A stretch of 64,000 bases of DNA from Leptodactylus fallax (GCA_947044405.1 CAMRHE010000021.1:11268501-11332500); one strand, 5' to 3'. Counted from the first letter of the stretch, positions 35,357-45,356 are shown. The notes: a model not told the origin generated them from the sequence alone. Made by a program: numbers and translations.

Positions 35357-36001
35357 TCGCTGCAATTACAGCTGAAAGTCTTTTGGGGTATGTCTCTACC
35401 AGCTTTGCACAGCTAGAGACTGAGATTTTTGCCCATTCTTCTTTGCAAAATAGCTCAAGCTCAGCCAGATTGGATGGAGAATGTCTGTGAACAGCAATTT
35501 TCATGTCTTGCCACAAATGCTCAATGGAATTTAGGTCTGGACTTTGACTGGGCCATTCTAACACATGAATATTTTTTGATCTAAACCATTCCACTGTAGC
35601 TCTGGCTGTATGTGTAGAGTCATTGTCATGCTGGAAGGTGAATCTCCTTCCCAATCTCAAGTCTTTTGCAGCCTTCAACAGGTTTTCTTCCAGGATTGCC
35701 CTGTATTTAGCTCCAACCATCTTCCCATCAACTCTGACCAGCTTCCCTGTCCCTGCTGAAAAAAACATCCCCACAGCATGATGCTGCCACCACCATGTTT
35801 CACAGTGGGGATGGTGTTTTCAAAGTGATGAGCAGTGTTACTTTTCTGCCACACATAGCGCTTTGCATTTAGGCCAAAAAGTTCAACTTTAGTCTCATCT
35901 GACCAGAGCAACTTCTTCCACATGTTTGCTGTGTTCCCTATATCACTTGTGGCAAAATGCAAATGGCACTTCTTACATCTTTCTTTCAACAATGGTTTTC
36001 A
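35357..36001 (-). pseudogene. Tc1 transposase fragment (same family as 15787-17395)
   Basis: 645 bp collinear with the catalytic half of the 15.8-kb copy and very similar to it. It lacks both inverted ends and the first half of the gene. Open pieces encode [47 protein letters not shown] and SPDLNSIEHLW. The NDPKH motif has become NDSTH. A frameshift near 35760 separates two pieces. Both boundaries are abrupt, at GCTGCAATTACAGC and CAATGGTTTTC. Confidence 0.85.
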
Positions 36002-36828
36002 TTAATACCAGTGATCTGCAGGGGTCCCAGGTATCCTCAGTCAAAAACTGTACTTTTTTTGTATTGAAAAACATAAATGATTGCTCAATTACTGTATATT
36101 CATTTTAAACAAAGGGATATGCACACTATCACATACTAGGATGTGATGTGGGTACAGCTGTCAGGGGTTAACTCACTCTACTCACTCAATCTAGTATTCA
36201 CCCTTCACTCAGGTTGCAAATTCACTGTAACTCACACCCCAACACAGTCCACGCTCCCCAGATACATACTGCCACCAATGGCTTTGATAGGTTTAGTAGG
36301 AACCATACTCACAGATGCACATGTCTCTTTAATAGTCAGACGCAAACACACTTGAAAAAGGTAATGGGTTCATAGAGCATTCATGGATGACCATTAAATT
36401 GAATGATTTTGATATGAATTAATACCAAAGGATTTAGTGCTTATGTATTAAAAAAACAAATGGTGACAAAATGAGCAAAACAGTTATACAAATAAAAAGG
36501 AGAAAAGATAGAAAAACCTTGTAAGTTTTAGGCCTTCTGGTTCCATGGAGCTTGGAGGGAAGATGAGATGCCCAACACCCAGCTCAACTGGCTCTAAAGG
36601 TGTAACAGTATCCTGTACCCGCTTCCCCCACCCCCGTATAAAGTGGGGCGTTGAAATGTTTCTTCTCTGTTATCACTGATTCTGGGAAAGCTGGCTTCCC
36701 CATACCTCTTCCCGCACCCTCTCTGATGTCCAGGAATAGTTTTCTGTGTTTGGAAATTTCCAATCTCCTTTATCTGTTGTGTGCTACTTCAAAGAGAAGT
36801 GCCCAGACCCTAGGTGATAAGCTGCAGT
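36002..36828. other. sequence flanking the gene-capture element; possible gypsy LTR/leader on the minus strand
   Basis: On the minus strand the region next to the 3' LTR continues as ACTGCAGCTTATCACC and later reads CTATCAAAGCCA, then TTGGTGGCAGTATGTATC and GGGGAGCGTGGACTG (about 36290-36240). CA/TTGGTGGCAG is a frequent LTR-to-leader junction in vertebrate gypsy elements. Part of this region may therefore belong to another retroelement or to a longer U5. I cannot decide which. Confidence 0.35.
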
Positions 36829-37166
36829 ATAAAATAAAAGTGGCTTTTATTCAGCTTAAACTGCAACGTAACAAAACAATAAACGCCTAGGACACAGTTA
36901 GGGCACTAACTAACACCTCGAGCCCCTAACTAGCCTCTTGTTCACTTGAGCAGCCAGACTAATGCTCCACTCAGCAAAAGTCCCCTGTGGCCCCAGCCCC
37001 TCTGGCACAGACCGTCTATCTGTCCAACTGGTCCACCATTTCCTGCTCTGTGCAGGATACTCCAGTCCTCTGGAGTTACATGCCACCCCCTCAAATGTGT
37101 GGCTGAAGGCCTTTTCAGGGCTGGGCCTGGGTCGCTCAACAGCGCCCTCTGGCTCACATACCTACA
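36829..37166 (-). repeat. 3' LTR (U3-R part) of the gene-capture element
   Basis: On the minus strand it starts TGTAGGTATG right after the polypurine tract. It contains the AATAAA signal about 19 bases before the point where the two LTRs stop matching. The 5' LTR continues differently from that point, so this LTR lacks the U5 seen there or was joined to other sequence. Confidence 0.85.
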
Positions 37167-37184
37167 ATACCCTCCCCCTCAGCT
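37167..37184 (-). promoter_or_regulatory. polypurine tract (plus-strand primer site)
   Basis: The minus strand reads GTGAGCTGAGGGGGAGGGTA immediately upstream of TGTAGG. This is the expected position and composition for the primer of second-strand synthesis in LTR elements. The tract is also read in frame by the long ORF. Confidence 0.8.
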
Positions 37185-37329
37185 CACTACCCATAGGGTA
37201 AGTTACAATGGGACAAGACATATGTCGCCGTCCCTCTTCAATGCTATACACTTGTCCAGTGTCTCTCCAGATGTCCCCATCTGGCGGTCTCAACCTCCAA
37301 GTTCCAGTCAGTCGAGCCTTCCGTCTTCT

Positions 37330-37893
37330 CACTTTAAACGCTATGCCAAGATCCTGGCCATTCTGCGCAAAGGCAAGCTCTACTCCATCACCTCCACAAT
37401 TCGCCACACAGGGAATCACATCATTTTCATCACATTTTCCATCATAGTCTTCAGCCATCCCATTGTATGACTTTGATCCCTTTAGTGAATAGCCGTAAGA
37501 ATCTTCATCTTCACCTATCACGAATCCACAGGAGCTCAGAGACCAACTAACACGTACTTCATGCACTTCAATGTCTTTAGAGTATAAATGTTTCACGGGT
37601 ACCTTTTCTGTAACCTTTATCTCAAAGCAAACTTTGCCATTCGAGACACCATATGAGGCTCTTCCACCTGCCCACAGGAAGGCAAAACTCTCCATGGTGA
37701 GAGAAGTGGCGCTCAGACGATCCCGTGGCATTTTGAAGTGAAGATCACAATTATAAGTGTCGAGAAGAACATTAGTTTCATCCATTTTTTCATCTTCCTC
37801 TTCCACCGGTGGCTGTGGGGACTTAGACCTGTTGTATTTGTTTTCTTCAATACACTCGAAGTAGCCACGGCCATGATCTTCACGTGGTCTTTT
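37330..37893 (-). pseudogene. hnRNP U-like SPRY segment within the captured ORF
   Basis: The frame reads [114 protein letters not shown] and [17 protein letters not shown]. This matches the region before and through most of the SPRY domain of hnRNP U, closer to HNRNPU itself than to the UL1/UL2 paralogues from memory. hnRNP U is a nuclear RNA- and scaffold-binding protein. The SAP, NTPase-like and RGG parts are absent. The last SPRY strands are replaced by an unrelated tail ([19 protein letters not shown]). No introns are present, so the source was spliced RNA. Confidence 0.9.
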
Positions 37894-38359
37894 CACACCA
37901 CATTTCTTATCATTTTGATCTTTGCCATCACCATCAAGGCTTAGAAGTTTAGGAGACATAGGCCGCTTGCTCTCCCCTTTGTTTGAGATACACAAGCTCT
38001 GTACCACAATATCTTCTCCTTTTGCACAAGGGCCATACAGTACACCCTCACAAAATAGCTCACGCTGAACTACATTTTCTGGTATGTCTTTAACAACTGC
38101 CACATCATATATTGGAATGGTTTCTGTATAATGCGTCCGCACCTGTACGGCAGCCGGAGAACCACTTCCATACTCTAGTCTTATCTCCTCTCTCTCATAC
38201 ACACAACTTTCGGGAGGCATGTTACGATTCTGTGATAGATTGCAAGAATCTTCGTACCAACCCCTTTCTGACAGTACAGGAGCTGGTGACATCGTCATCT
38301 CAACATTCTCCAAGTTATTTTCATTCAATGTGCTAACACCGGAGGACTGGGATACCAAG

Positions 38360-39337
38360 TTTTCAACATCACAGTTTTTTTACTGTCAGTACCCGGATGC
38401 TTTTTGGTTACATGTTCTGGCTGCCTTAATGGCTCTGCTTTCTCTGCCTCTAAAACCTTCTGTAGCGCACAAATCTCTGATTCCAGTTCCGGAACTTTCT
38501 TCACTGCCACATTTTTCTGCACAGCCTCTATCTCAGTTTTTACTATTGCAACTTGCAGAACTTCCTCAATCTTCCTGACATCTTCTATGGCAGCAGATGT
38601 AGATGCCATCTCTTTATCCACTATGCCTCCTAATTCTAGGATATTCTGCAATGTTCTTCTAACATTTGTCAGGTCAGCATCCTGGATAATATTTTCTGCT
38701 TCCCCCACTGTTCCCTGAATTATATTGGATTGATCCTCCAACATCTTCTGATAAAGCTTCTGCTCATCTGCAGACTTTTTGTCAAGTCTTTCATTCAAGT
38801 CCCGTATCTCAGTGGCTCTCTTATCTTGCTCTTAGTTGAATAAAGACTCTATTTCTTGAATCACATTTTTCAGGGATAACAGCTCTGATTCTTTAGAGGT
38901 TAACAGGCTCTGCAGCGAGTCTCTCTCATCTTCTAGTGCTGCCAGCTTTGAAGATAGTGCAGATGCCAACTGTTCCGTATTGGATAAAGACTGCTGCAAT
39001 CGATCCAATTCTTCTTTTTTAGATTCCACTTCGGTTTTTAACTGTTCAATCTGAGAAGTGCGCTCTTCCAACTTTATTTCTGATTCACGCTTCACTTGAT
39101 CCATCTGAAACTCCAGCTGTTTCTTGATTTCCTCCTGCTTGTTCACTTGCACCTTTAATTTAGCAACAAGCATTTTTAGATCTACAATCTCAGCAGATAA
39201 ATTAGACAGGTTTCCTTCAAACTGAATCCTCATGTCTTCTGTCTGGAGGTCCAATTCTCTCTTGGCCTTTTCCAGCATCTCATAAGCATTAGCTTTGTTC
39301 TCATACAATATCTGCACAGATTCCAGGTTTTTCTCAA
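38360..39337 (-). pseudogene. second coiled-coil segment of the captured ORF, source unidentified
   Basis: Heptad-rich sequence ([55 protein letters not shown]) interrupted by TAA at 38834-38832. It is followed in the same frame by KLYQKMLEDQSNIIQGTVGE, AENIIQDADLTNVRRT and MASTSAAIEDVRKIEE. The EAENIIQDA block faintly recalls the clathrin-adaptor protein HIP1/HIP1R, but that is a weak impression. It could be a third captured gene or diverged linker. Confidence 0.6.
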
Positions 39338-40146
39338 CTTCATCCTTGGAGCTAACCAAATCCTCCATTTCAGTGCGCAGTTGCTTGTTGAACCTCTCTA
39401 ACTCGGCCTTCAATTCAAGGGTCTCTTCTAGGGAGCGAGCCAAGGCAAGAGCTATGGTCTCTTTTCCACGAGCCTCTGCTTCAGCACGTTCACGTTCTTC
39501 TGCATATCTAGCAGAAAGAGTCTTCTCTTCACCAAGCAGCTGATCAAACTTTTTCTGCTTCCTTTCCAAATTTGACACCATCCAACGTTGATGATCAAGA
39601 TCTACACCTATATCTTCTAGTTCCTGCTGCAGTCTAATTTTTGTTTTCTCAAGTTCGTCATAAGCCGCAACCTTTTCCTCAAACCGTTGATTTGTAGCTT
39701 CTAGCTCCTTTTGCAACTTTTCCTTTAGTTCTTCAACAGAGTCCAAGGACCCAATACTATCCTCCATTATTTTCCTTCATGTCAGTCGCCTGAGCCTGTA
39801 GTGTTAAAATCTGCTTTGTCAAATCTCGTTTTGCTATCTCCTCTTCCTCTAGTTGCTCAAGGAAACCATTTTTCTTATCTTCCATTTGTTTTAGTTTTGT
39901 ACTAAGGTCAAGCTTCTGACGGGTTTCTTCTTGCAAAAGTTCCTGAGTGTCCTGAAGCTGAGATTCTAGTGTAGACAACTCTTTGGAAAGTTTGATAAAC
40001 TTGTTGTCTGCTTGAGGCAGAAGCCCTGTGACATTATCCAATTCCACCTGTAGTCTGTTTGCCTTGTCTAGCAGCTCTGCTTGAAACCTGTCCCCTTCTG
40101 TGACTTTTAGTTGCAGCTCTTGAAGTTGAGTCTCTACTTCTTTGTG
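39338..40146 (-). pseudogene. class II myosin heavy chain rod segment within the captured ORF
   Basis: Landmarks include [120 protein letters not shown] and [17 protein letters not shown]. This is the MYH9/MYH10/MYH11 type of rod, continuous over what are several exons in the host genes. The frame shifts by one base at about 39770 inside the match. No head or IQ motif is present. The segment would form a dimeric coiled coil. Confidence 0.88.
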
Positions 40147-40149
40147 ACT

Positions 40150-41205
40150 CTCCTGTAAGGTTTGCACTTTCTGAGCATGGACAGATGACATCTCCATCAA
40201 TTCTTTGTCTTTATTTTGCACCAAAACAGACAATTTCTCATTATCTTCACAAGATCCTGAGAGCGCCCTCTCCAGGCTACATATTCTAGCTTTGAGTTCC
40301 CTTTCTCTTTGTTCCAGAACTCCAGCTCTGCTCCGCCATTCGTTGACTTCACTATTTAGGCGAACTTGCTTTAGTGCATGCAAGTTTTGCTCTGACTGCA
40401 ATGTCTGTACTACAGATTCTAAATCACTCTCTTGGTCAGAGACATGCTTCCTCAGCTCTGCAATTTCATTTTCTTTGTCAATTAATGCAGCCGAAAGTTT
40501 TTCACACCTCCTCACTTGGTCATCCAGACACTCTGACTGACACTGCAAAAATTCACTTCTCTCACGTTTAGCAGTTTCAAGGTCATCTCTTAATTTTTCA
40601 ATGATACACTCTTTGGCACTGGAGTCTTGGACATGCTGCTCCTTTAAATCCTGCAATTGCTTCTCAAGCACTTGCTTTTGCTCTACACTCTGTACAACTT
40701 TATTAGCTAGAGCACATTTCATAACAGCAAACTCCTTCTTAGTGACACAGTCCATTCCAGGCAAACCCAGTACTACATTTTCACAATGACTAGGATATGA
40801 ACTCTTTACAGTTTCAAGCTCTTTCTTTAACTTAAGGTTCTCTTTTTCTGATACCTCAAGTTGCCATTTCCAATCAGATATTTCATCTTCATAAATGAAC
40901 CTGATGCTTTTAATCTCATCTTGAAGCTGCTGCACCATAATATTTTCATCTTTGGCGCTCTGATGCACTCCAGTATGAGACATAGTCATAGTCATAGACA
41001 TACAGTCAGCAGTGACATATTCATTCATAGAACAGAGTTGCTTTAGAAAAACTGAGTCACTCTCATGCAACACATTATCTTTACTTGCATTCTACATGCT
41101 CTGTTCCAGGTTTTGTATCTCTCTGCATTCAGACTGCTGCACTAATAAACCTGTGCATGACTTCTCTGCTTTTTTACAAGCTGAAATTCTCTTTTTCTTG
41201 CCCAT
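40150..41205 (-). pseudogene. N-terminal coiled-coil segment of the captured ORF, source unidentified
   Basis: It begins MGKKKRISACKKAEKSCTGL and has an in-frame TAG at 41094-41092 shortly after the start. It then continues with IMVQQLQDEIKSIRFIYEDE, ISDWKWQLEVSEKENLKLKK, EKQLQDLKEQHV, RCEKLSAALIDKENEIAELR and QRERELKARICSLERALSGS. It is rich in E, K, L and Q with heptads. I do not recognise the source protein. It leads straight into the myosin match. Confidence 0.65.
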
Positions 41206-41699
41206 GGTTTACTAACAAGATAACACAGTATTCCAAAGCAACCTTGGGTTCAACCGACAGCAACTTTTTGCTATCTTCTGCAGTCACATGTATTCAAACA
41301 GTTAACTTATGTGGCACTACAACAACCAGCATTTTCTTCTGTCTTCCACAGAAAACACCAACATGGCACCATAGCCTTTTGCATAGACTGTTTGCAATAT
41401 CCAGCTTCTATACACATTGCTCACTTTCTTGCCATCAGCAAACACTTCACAGACTTCTGTGCCACAGTATACACAAAGTCCATTCCCTGGATTCCTCTTC
41501 CAGAGTTTTACTTTCACCAGGTTTTACAAACACCTTGCTATGTTGCAATTCACTCACCCCCCTCCTGGGTTTCTTCAGTTGAAATCACAGATTTCTTCCA
41601 GCTGTAGGCCACAATGCACACTTTGCAGTACTGCAATCACAAACCACTTGTCTTCCAGGACTTGTGTGGATCTCTTTATGCGCGCGATTCTCCACCATA
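41206..41699 (-). other. leader of the gene-capture element with candidate splice signals
   Basis: On the minus strand the segment after the 5' LTR opens TATGGTGGAGAATCGCGCGC, in the position of a primer-binding site. It contains a consensus donor GGTGAGTG at 41558-41551 and a candidate acceptor TTATCTTGTTAG (AG at 41213-41212) seven bases before the ORF's ATG. A 66-codon frame at 41517-41317 contains LCVYCG, which could be a relic of a gag zinc knuckle, but the rest of the knuckle is absent. Confidence 0.45.
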
Positions 41700-42138
41700 T
41701 GTGACAACTTGGGGAATTAATCTCAAATGGCGGCTTTCCTGGTCCCGACAGCAGTGGTTCATGGTACTGGGCGCCAGAAAGATAGCATTCAGACGGTCCA
41801 AGCATAAAATAAAAGTGGCTTTTATTCAGCTTAAACTGCAACGTAACAAAACAATAAACGCCTAGGCCACAGTTAGGGCACTAACTAACACCTAGAGCCC
41901 CTAACTAGCCTCTGGTTCACTTGAGCAGCCAGACTAATGCTCCACTCAGCAAAAGTCCCCTGTGACCCCAGCCCCTCTGGCACAGACCGTCTATCTGTCC
42001 AACTGGTCCACCATTTCCTGCTCTGTGCAGGATACTCCAGTCCTCTGGAGTTACACGCCACCCCCTCAAATGAGTGGCTGAAGGCCTTTTCAGGGCTGGG
42101 CCTGGGTCGCTCAACAGCACACTCTGGCTCACATACCT

Positions 42139-42141
<3 letters not shown>
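41700..42141 (-). repeat. 5' LTR of the gene-capture element
   Basis: The shared 338 bp (41804-42141) starts TGTAGGTATG on the minus strand. After the AATAAA/TTTTATTTTAT block it continues with a U5-like part ending CCCAAGTTGTCACA at 41700, giving a TG...CA LTR of about 442 bp. An alternative end is just before TGGCGCCCAGTACC (about 41775), which resembles a lysine-tRNA primer site. Confidence 0.7.

Positions 42142-42181
<40 letters not shown>
42142..42181. repeat. (AT)n microsatellite
   Basis: About 20 AT units directly abut the 5' LTR. The element probably integrated at, or next to, this AT run, which hides the target duplication. Confidence 0.95.
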
Positions 42182-42184
<3 letters not shown>

Positions 42185-42234
42185 AAAATATAATTCACTA
42201 ATAATACATACAAGTAAGGTTCTTTCATCACAAA

Positions 42235-42865
42235 CACTTTATGGGCAAAAGTATTCAGAATCTGCCACCAGACTGTGGGGCAGTGGGAGTGTGTTCTGTA
42301 AATCACACTTCTCTATCTCACAGTCTGATGGACTACTCTGGGTGTGGGATATGCCTGACTTCATTGTGCCAACTGTAAAATTTTGTGGAGCAGTGATAAT
42401 GCTGTGAAGTTTGTTTTCCAGGAGTTGGCCTAGGCCTTAGTTCCAGAGAAGGGAGACGTTAATGGTTTGGCCACAATACATTATGGACAATTGTATGCTT
42501 CCAGCTTTGTAGGAACACCTTTTCTATTCAAACAAGACTGTGCCCTAGTGCACAAAGCAAGGTCCATAAACAAATGGTTGAGTGAGTTTGGTGTGGAAGA
42601 ACTTGTATGACCCATACAGAGCCCTGACTTACCCTCTATTCAACACCTTTGGGATGATTTTGAACAGAAATTGCAAGACAGACCTACTCATCCAACATCA
42701 GTGCCAGACCTCACAAATGATCTTCTAGATGAATATGCAAAAATTCTGTTTTACCTACAAAGGCTGATTCAACTCCATATTATTGCCTATGGATTTATAA
42801 TGGGATGTCTGAAATATTCCAGTAGGTGTAATGTATAGGTGCCCAATACTTTTGGCAATGTAGTG
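42235..42865 (+). mobile_element. Tc1/mariner-like remnant with inverted ends
   Basis: The left end is CACTTTATGGGCAAAAGTAT and the right end is ATACTTTTGGCAATGTAGTG next to TA. The centre encodes the C-terminal half of a DDE transposase. It is a 631-bp internally deleted copy. Confidence 0.75.
42540..42790 (+). pseudogene. Tc1/mariner-like transposase C-terminal fragment
   Basis: The frame gives VHKARSINKWLSEFGVEEL, a TGA, then SPDLPSIQHLWDDFEQKLQD and RPTHPTSVPDLTNDLLDEYA. These correspond to the last catalytic block ([11 protein letters not shown] in relatives), with the catalytic Glu replaced by Gln in SIQHLW. The first two catalytic Asp blocks are absent. Clearly inactive. Confidence 0.75.
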
Positions 42866-44589
42866 TATGTGTAACAAAATTTTCTAAGGAGGTGCCTTGG
42901 GTAATGATAGCCTATAGGTATGTTAGAAGTATACACCATAGACAGACATAGTGCCAAAGCAAATTGTAGCCTAATCAATGATTTTCCAAATTCTATCCAC
43001 ATGTAGTGGAAAAACTCTACATTCGGATCATGCTGCATATTTTTTAAATCCACAGCATACTTGTTTTGTAGCAAAAACTTAAAATTTTCACAGACGATTT
43101 AACACTTGTTCTTGGTCTATCAAGAAATGTCATAGAGTATGTAACTACAGTATTTTCCAAATGGAAACTTTTTTTAAGGTTTAGTTAAGTGGATCAATTA
43201 CAAAAACTATACACTTGGCATTCACTTTATTCATTTTATTTCTAAAATTAAAGTGGATGCTTGTTTTTCACTTTTTCTTTTGACAGACCTAAAATTGTGT
43301 TAAAGTATGTAAAAAAAATTACCTAAATATTTGGAAATATATTTCATTTACTTCCAGCACTTTTCACACTGTAAAAAAAAAAATTAGATGTAAAATATTC
43401 TTGATGTCTGCACAATAGAAGGCCACTATACAGTATATGTCATGTATACTGTCAACTGTATGAACAAATGTGATGTGAGCCAAGTACTATTATTACTCTA
43501 TGGGAAAAAATGTCACGCATCTAAGCATTCGTGTGTAGCTGCAGGCCTAATGCCGATAGTAGCAAACATATCTGCTGGCTTGTTTATTTGCCTTAAATGG
43601 TTTTTCCTATAACAAATAATAATAATGAAATGTCTATATCTTGGAGAATATTCTGTCCCCAGTGTTAGCTTTTCTACTTGCCCTTACTTGTGCTTATTTA
43701 ATTACCGGTTCTCTAGAGCTTTAACAAACCTCATATATTCCTCTGGCCTAATTCCTGCTAATACTTAAATTTTGAAAGCAATAGGTCCTATCTCTAATTA
43801 ATTGAGTGCTGACACATTTAACGCCACACGGGGATTTTCAGCAGGGTCTATTCATAGCTTAGTAGATTTAGGTTGTATTACCTTTTAATAGGACAACTAA
43901 GTGATTACTCTCCATTTACACCTTTCACTTAATTAACCCCCATGCCTGCTTTCCAAACTGTATACTGTATACACGGTTTATATTGCAAAATGTTCATGTG
44001 CTAGTTTACAATAGGGCGGAATTGCTGTTGCGGTTGCAAATTGTCCTTAAAAGTGTGCCAAAATATGGGAAAATTGTCCCACTTGCTCAGAAAAGGTGGT
44101 GTGGCTTCAGGGGAAGGACATGTGGGTTTGTGGGAAAAAGGCAGAGCTTAAGTAATCAAGAAATGTTCCAAATCACTGCAAAATTCTGAAGTAAAATTCT
44201 GACTCAATGTAAGCAAAGGAAAAGGTATACATATAAATTGGACGGTCCACACAGCACCAGATTTATCATGCAGTATCAGCCACTGATATATCTGGCACAT
44301 TTTCTGATTGCCTCAATTCTCATTGTCTATTAATAAATGTAGACCACTGTTTTATTAGTTATGTCTCCATCCGTTGAGCTGCATGCCTCAGTGTACTTCC
44401 ATAGACAATATATAGGGTATCATTATCAGTCTTCCTTAACATACAGTTTTTTGTTTTCTGGGAGCCTTGCAAAATGTGTAATGAATTTCATGCATTTGTT
44501 TGGAAGCATTTTTTTGGTGATTTTATTTAGCATACACATTTTACATGCATTTTTTCAGGTGGTTTTTTTTTCTCTGTAAAGCCTATAGG
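42866..44589. other. intronic stretch without a recognised gene
   Basis: AT-rich. 44000-44310 contains TTTATCA-type repeat sequence (GCACCAGATTTATCATGCAG). No exon or RNA gene is recognised. Confidence 0.5.
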
Positions 44590-45025
44590 AAATGCTTGAA
44601 TAAGGCTACATTCAGATGACTGATGTGCAAAATCGTCCATTTTCACAAATGTCTTGTAACTGAGGGGCGGCTGTTCTCACAAATCCCCAATACATTACAG
44701 GTTATGAAGAGATCCGTGAAAAATGACTAAGGCCTTAGTTGCGGAAACGCAGCTTTTTTTGTTGCAGATTTTGTTGCGGTTTTTTGAGCCAAAGCAAGTA
44801 TGGCTGCAAAAGGAATGGGAAATATATAGGAAGTTCTTATACTTCTACCTTCTGCTCAATCCACTCCTGGCTTTGGCTCAAAAAACCGCAACAAAATCTA
44901 CAACAAAAAAAGCTGCATTTCCGCAACATGGGCCTCAGCCTAAAATAGGATATGACATATCGGTCTGTTACAATCATTAACATTGAATTTAATGCTGCCA
45001 TATGACGTCTGTTGTGTGAATATAG
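44590..45025. repeat. family C repeat split by a family A foldback element
   Basis: The left part (GGCTACATTCAGATGACTGA ... GTGAAAAATGA) and right part (GGATATGACATATCGG ... GTTGTGTGAATATAGCC) form one family-C unit. The family-A palindrome at 44728-44943 sits inside it, flanked by CTAA on both sides. Confidence 0.6.
44728..44943. repeat. foldback repeat family A, clean copy
   Basis: GGCCTTAGTTGCGGAAACGC ... TTGAGCCAAAGC pairs with GGCTTTGGCTCAAAAAACCG ... GCATTTCCGCAACATGGGCC. The arms are about 90% complementary by eye around a short GGAAATATATAGG centre. This is the best-preserved copy of the family in the window. Confidence 0.7.
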
Positions 45026-45356
45026 CCTAAAACAGAAAAAAAAAAAGCCAAAATCCTGTAAAAGCATACAAATGCAACTAAGAAATCCAAAAAAGGATGT
45101 ATTTTATGATATATTAAGACAAGTTAAGTACTCCAATCTATGGCACTGTTGTGTATTTTAGCTATCACTTGTACCAGTTTTCTGTCATAAGTTATATTAA
45201 GTCTGTTGGATCGAGGCATCTCTGCCGTGGCGTGTATTGAACTCTGCCCTGTCCTGCCCACTTTTTACAAAACTGGCATAAAATTGGCAAAAAGTTGTCA
45301 CTTTTTTATGCAAAAATGGCGTGTGCCAAAAATATAAACTGGCATACAAAGCATTA
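45026..45356. other. intronic stretch without a recognised gene
   Basis: AT-rich repeat-like sequence (TTTGGCATAAAATTGGC type). Nothing specific is recognised. Confidence 0.4.

Larger units (their letters stand above)
37162..41205 (-). pseudogene. captured chimeric ORF: coiled coil + myosin II rod + coiled coil + hnRNP U SPRY
   Basis: About 1,350 codons without introns. It starts at ATG 41205 in ACCATGG context (MGKKKRISACKKAEKS). Order: a heptad-rich coiled coil (about 41070-40150); about 270 codons matching the rod of class II non-muscle/smooth-type myosin heavy chain (40146-39338); more coiled coil (39337-38360); a low-complexity linker; the hnRNP U SPRY region (37893-37330); and a 55-residue tail ending at a TAG in the first bases of the 3' LTR. 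Breaks: TAG at 41094, a one-base insertion near 39770, TAA at 38834, and a frameshift in an A-run near 38370. With so few breaks over 4 kb it was probably intact at insertion. The product's function is unknown. Confidence 0.85.
36829..42141 (-). mobile_element. LTR retroelement carrying captured host coding sequence (5.3 kb)
   Basis: Two direct repeats of 338 bp (36829-37166 and 41804-42141) differ at about eight positions with no indels. On the minus strand each starts TGTAGGTATGTGAGCCAG and contains AATAAA in GCTGAATAAAAGCC near its end. A polypurine tract (GAGGGGGAGGG) lies directly before the left repeat, marking it as the 3' LTR. The interior has no gag, protease, RT or integrase that I recognise. 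It has one long frame with myosin-rod and hnRNP U SPRY similarity. The 2-3% LTR divergence indicates a fairly recent insertion. Target duplications could not be read because the right flank is (AT)n and the left boundary is unclear. Confidence 0.85.

Noticed and set aside
36946..37470. 174-codon + strand open frame across the left LTR
   Set aside because: It is the antisense shadow of the LTR and of the hnRNP U-like frame. The SPRY similarity is only on the minus strand.
38500..38800. A confident HIP1/HIP1R assignment for the KLYQKMLEDQ ... EAENIIQDA part
   Set aside because: The resemblance is limited to a short pattern in a coiled coil recalled from memory, so it is not reliable without a search.
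37162..41205. A normal host gene (unspliced paralogue or processed pseudogene) rather than a retroelement cargo
   Set aside because: A processed pseudogene would match one mRNA and end in a poly(A) tract. This one joins parts of unrelated proteins, lies between two LTRs and runs into a polypurine tract.
41575..41841. 88-codon minus-strand frame overlapping the 5' LTR as a gag gene
   Set aside because: It crosses the LTR boundary and has no gag motif.
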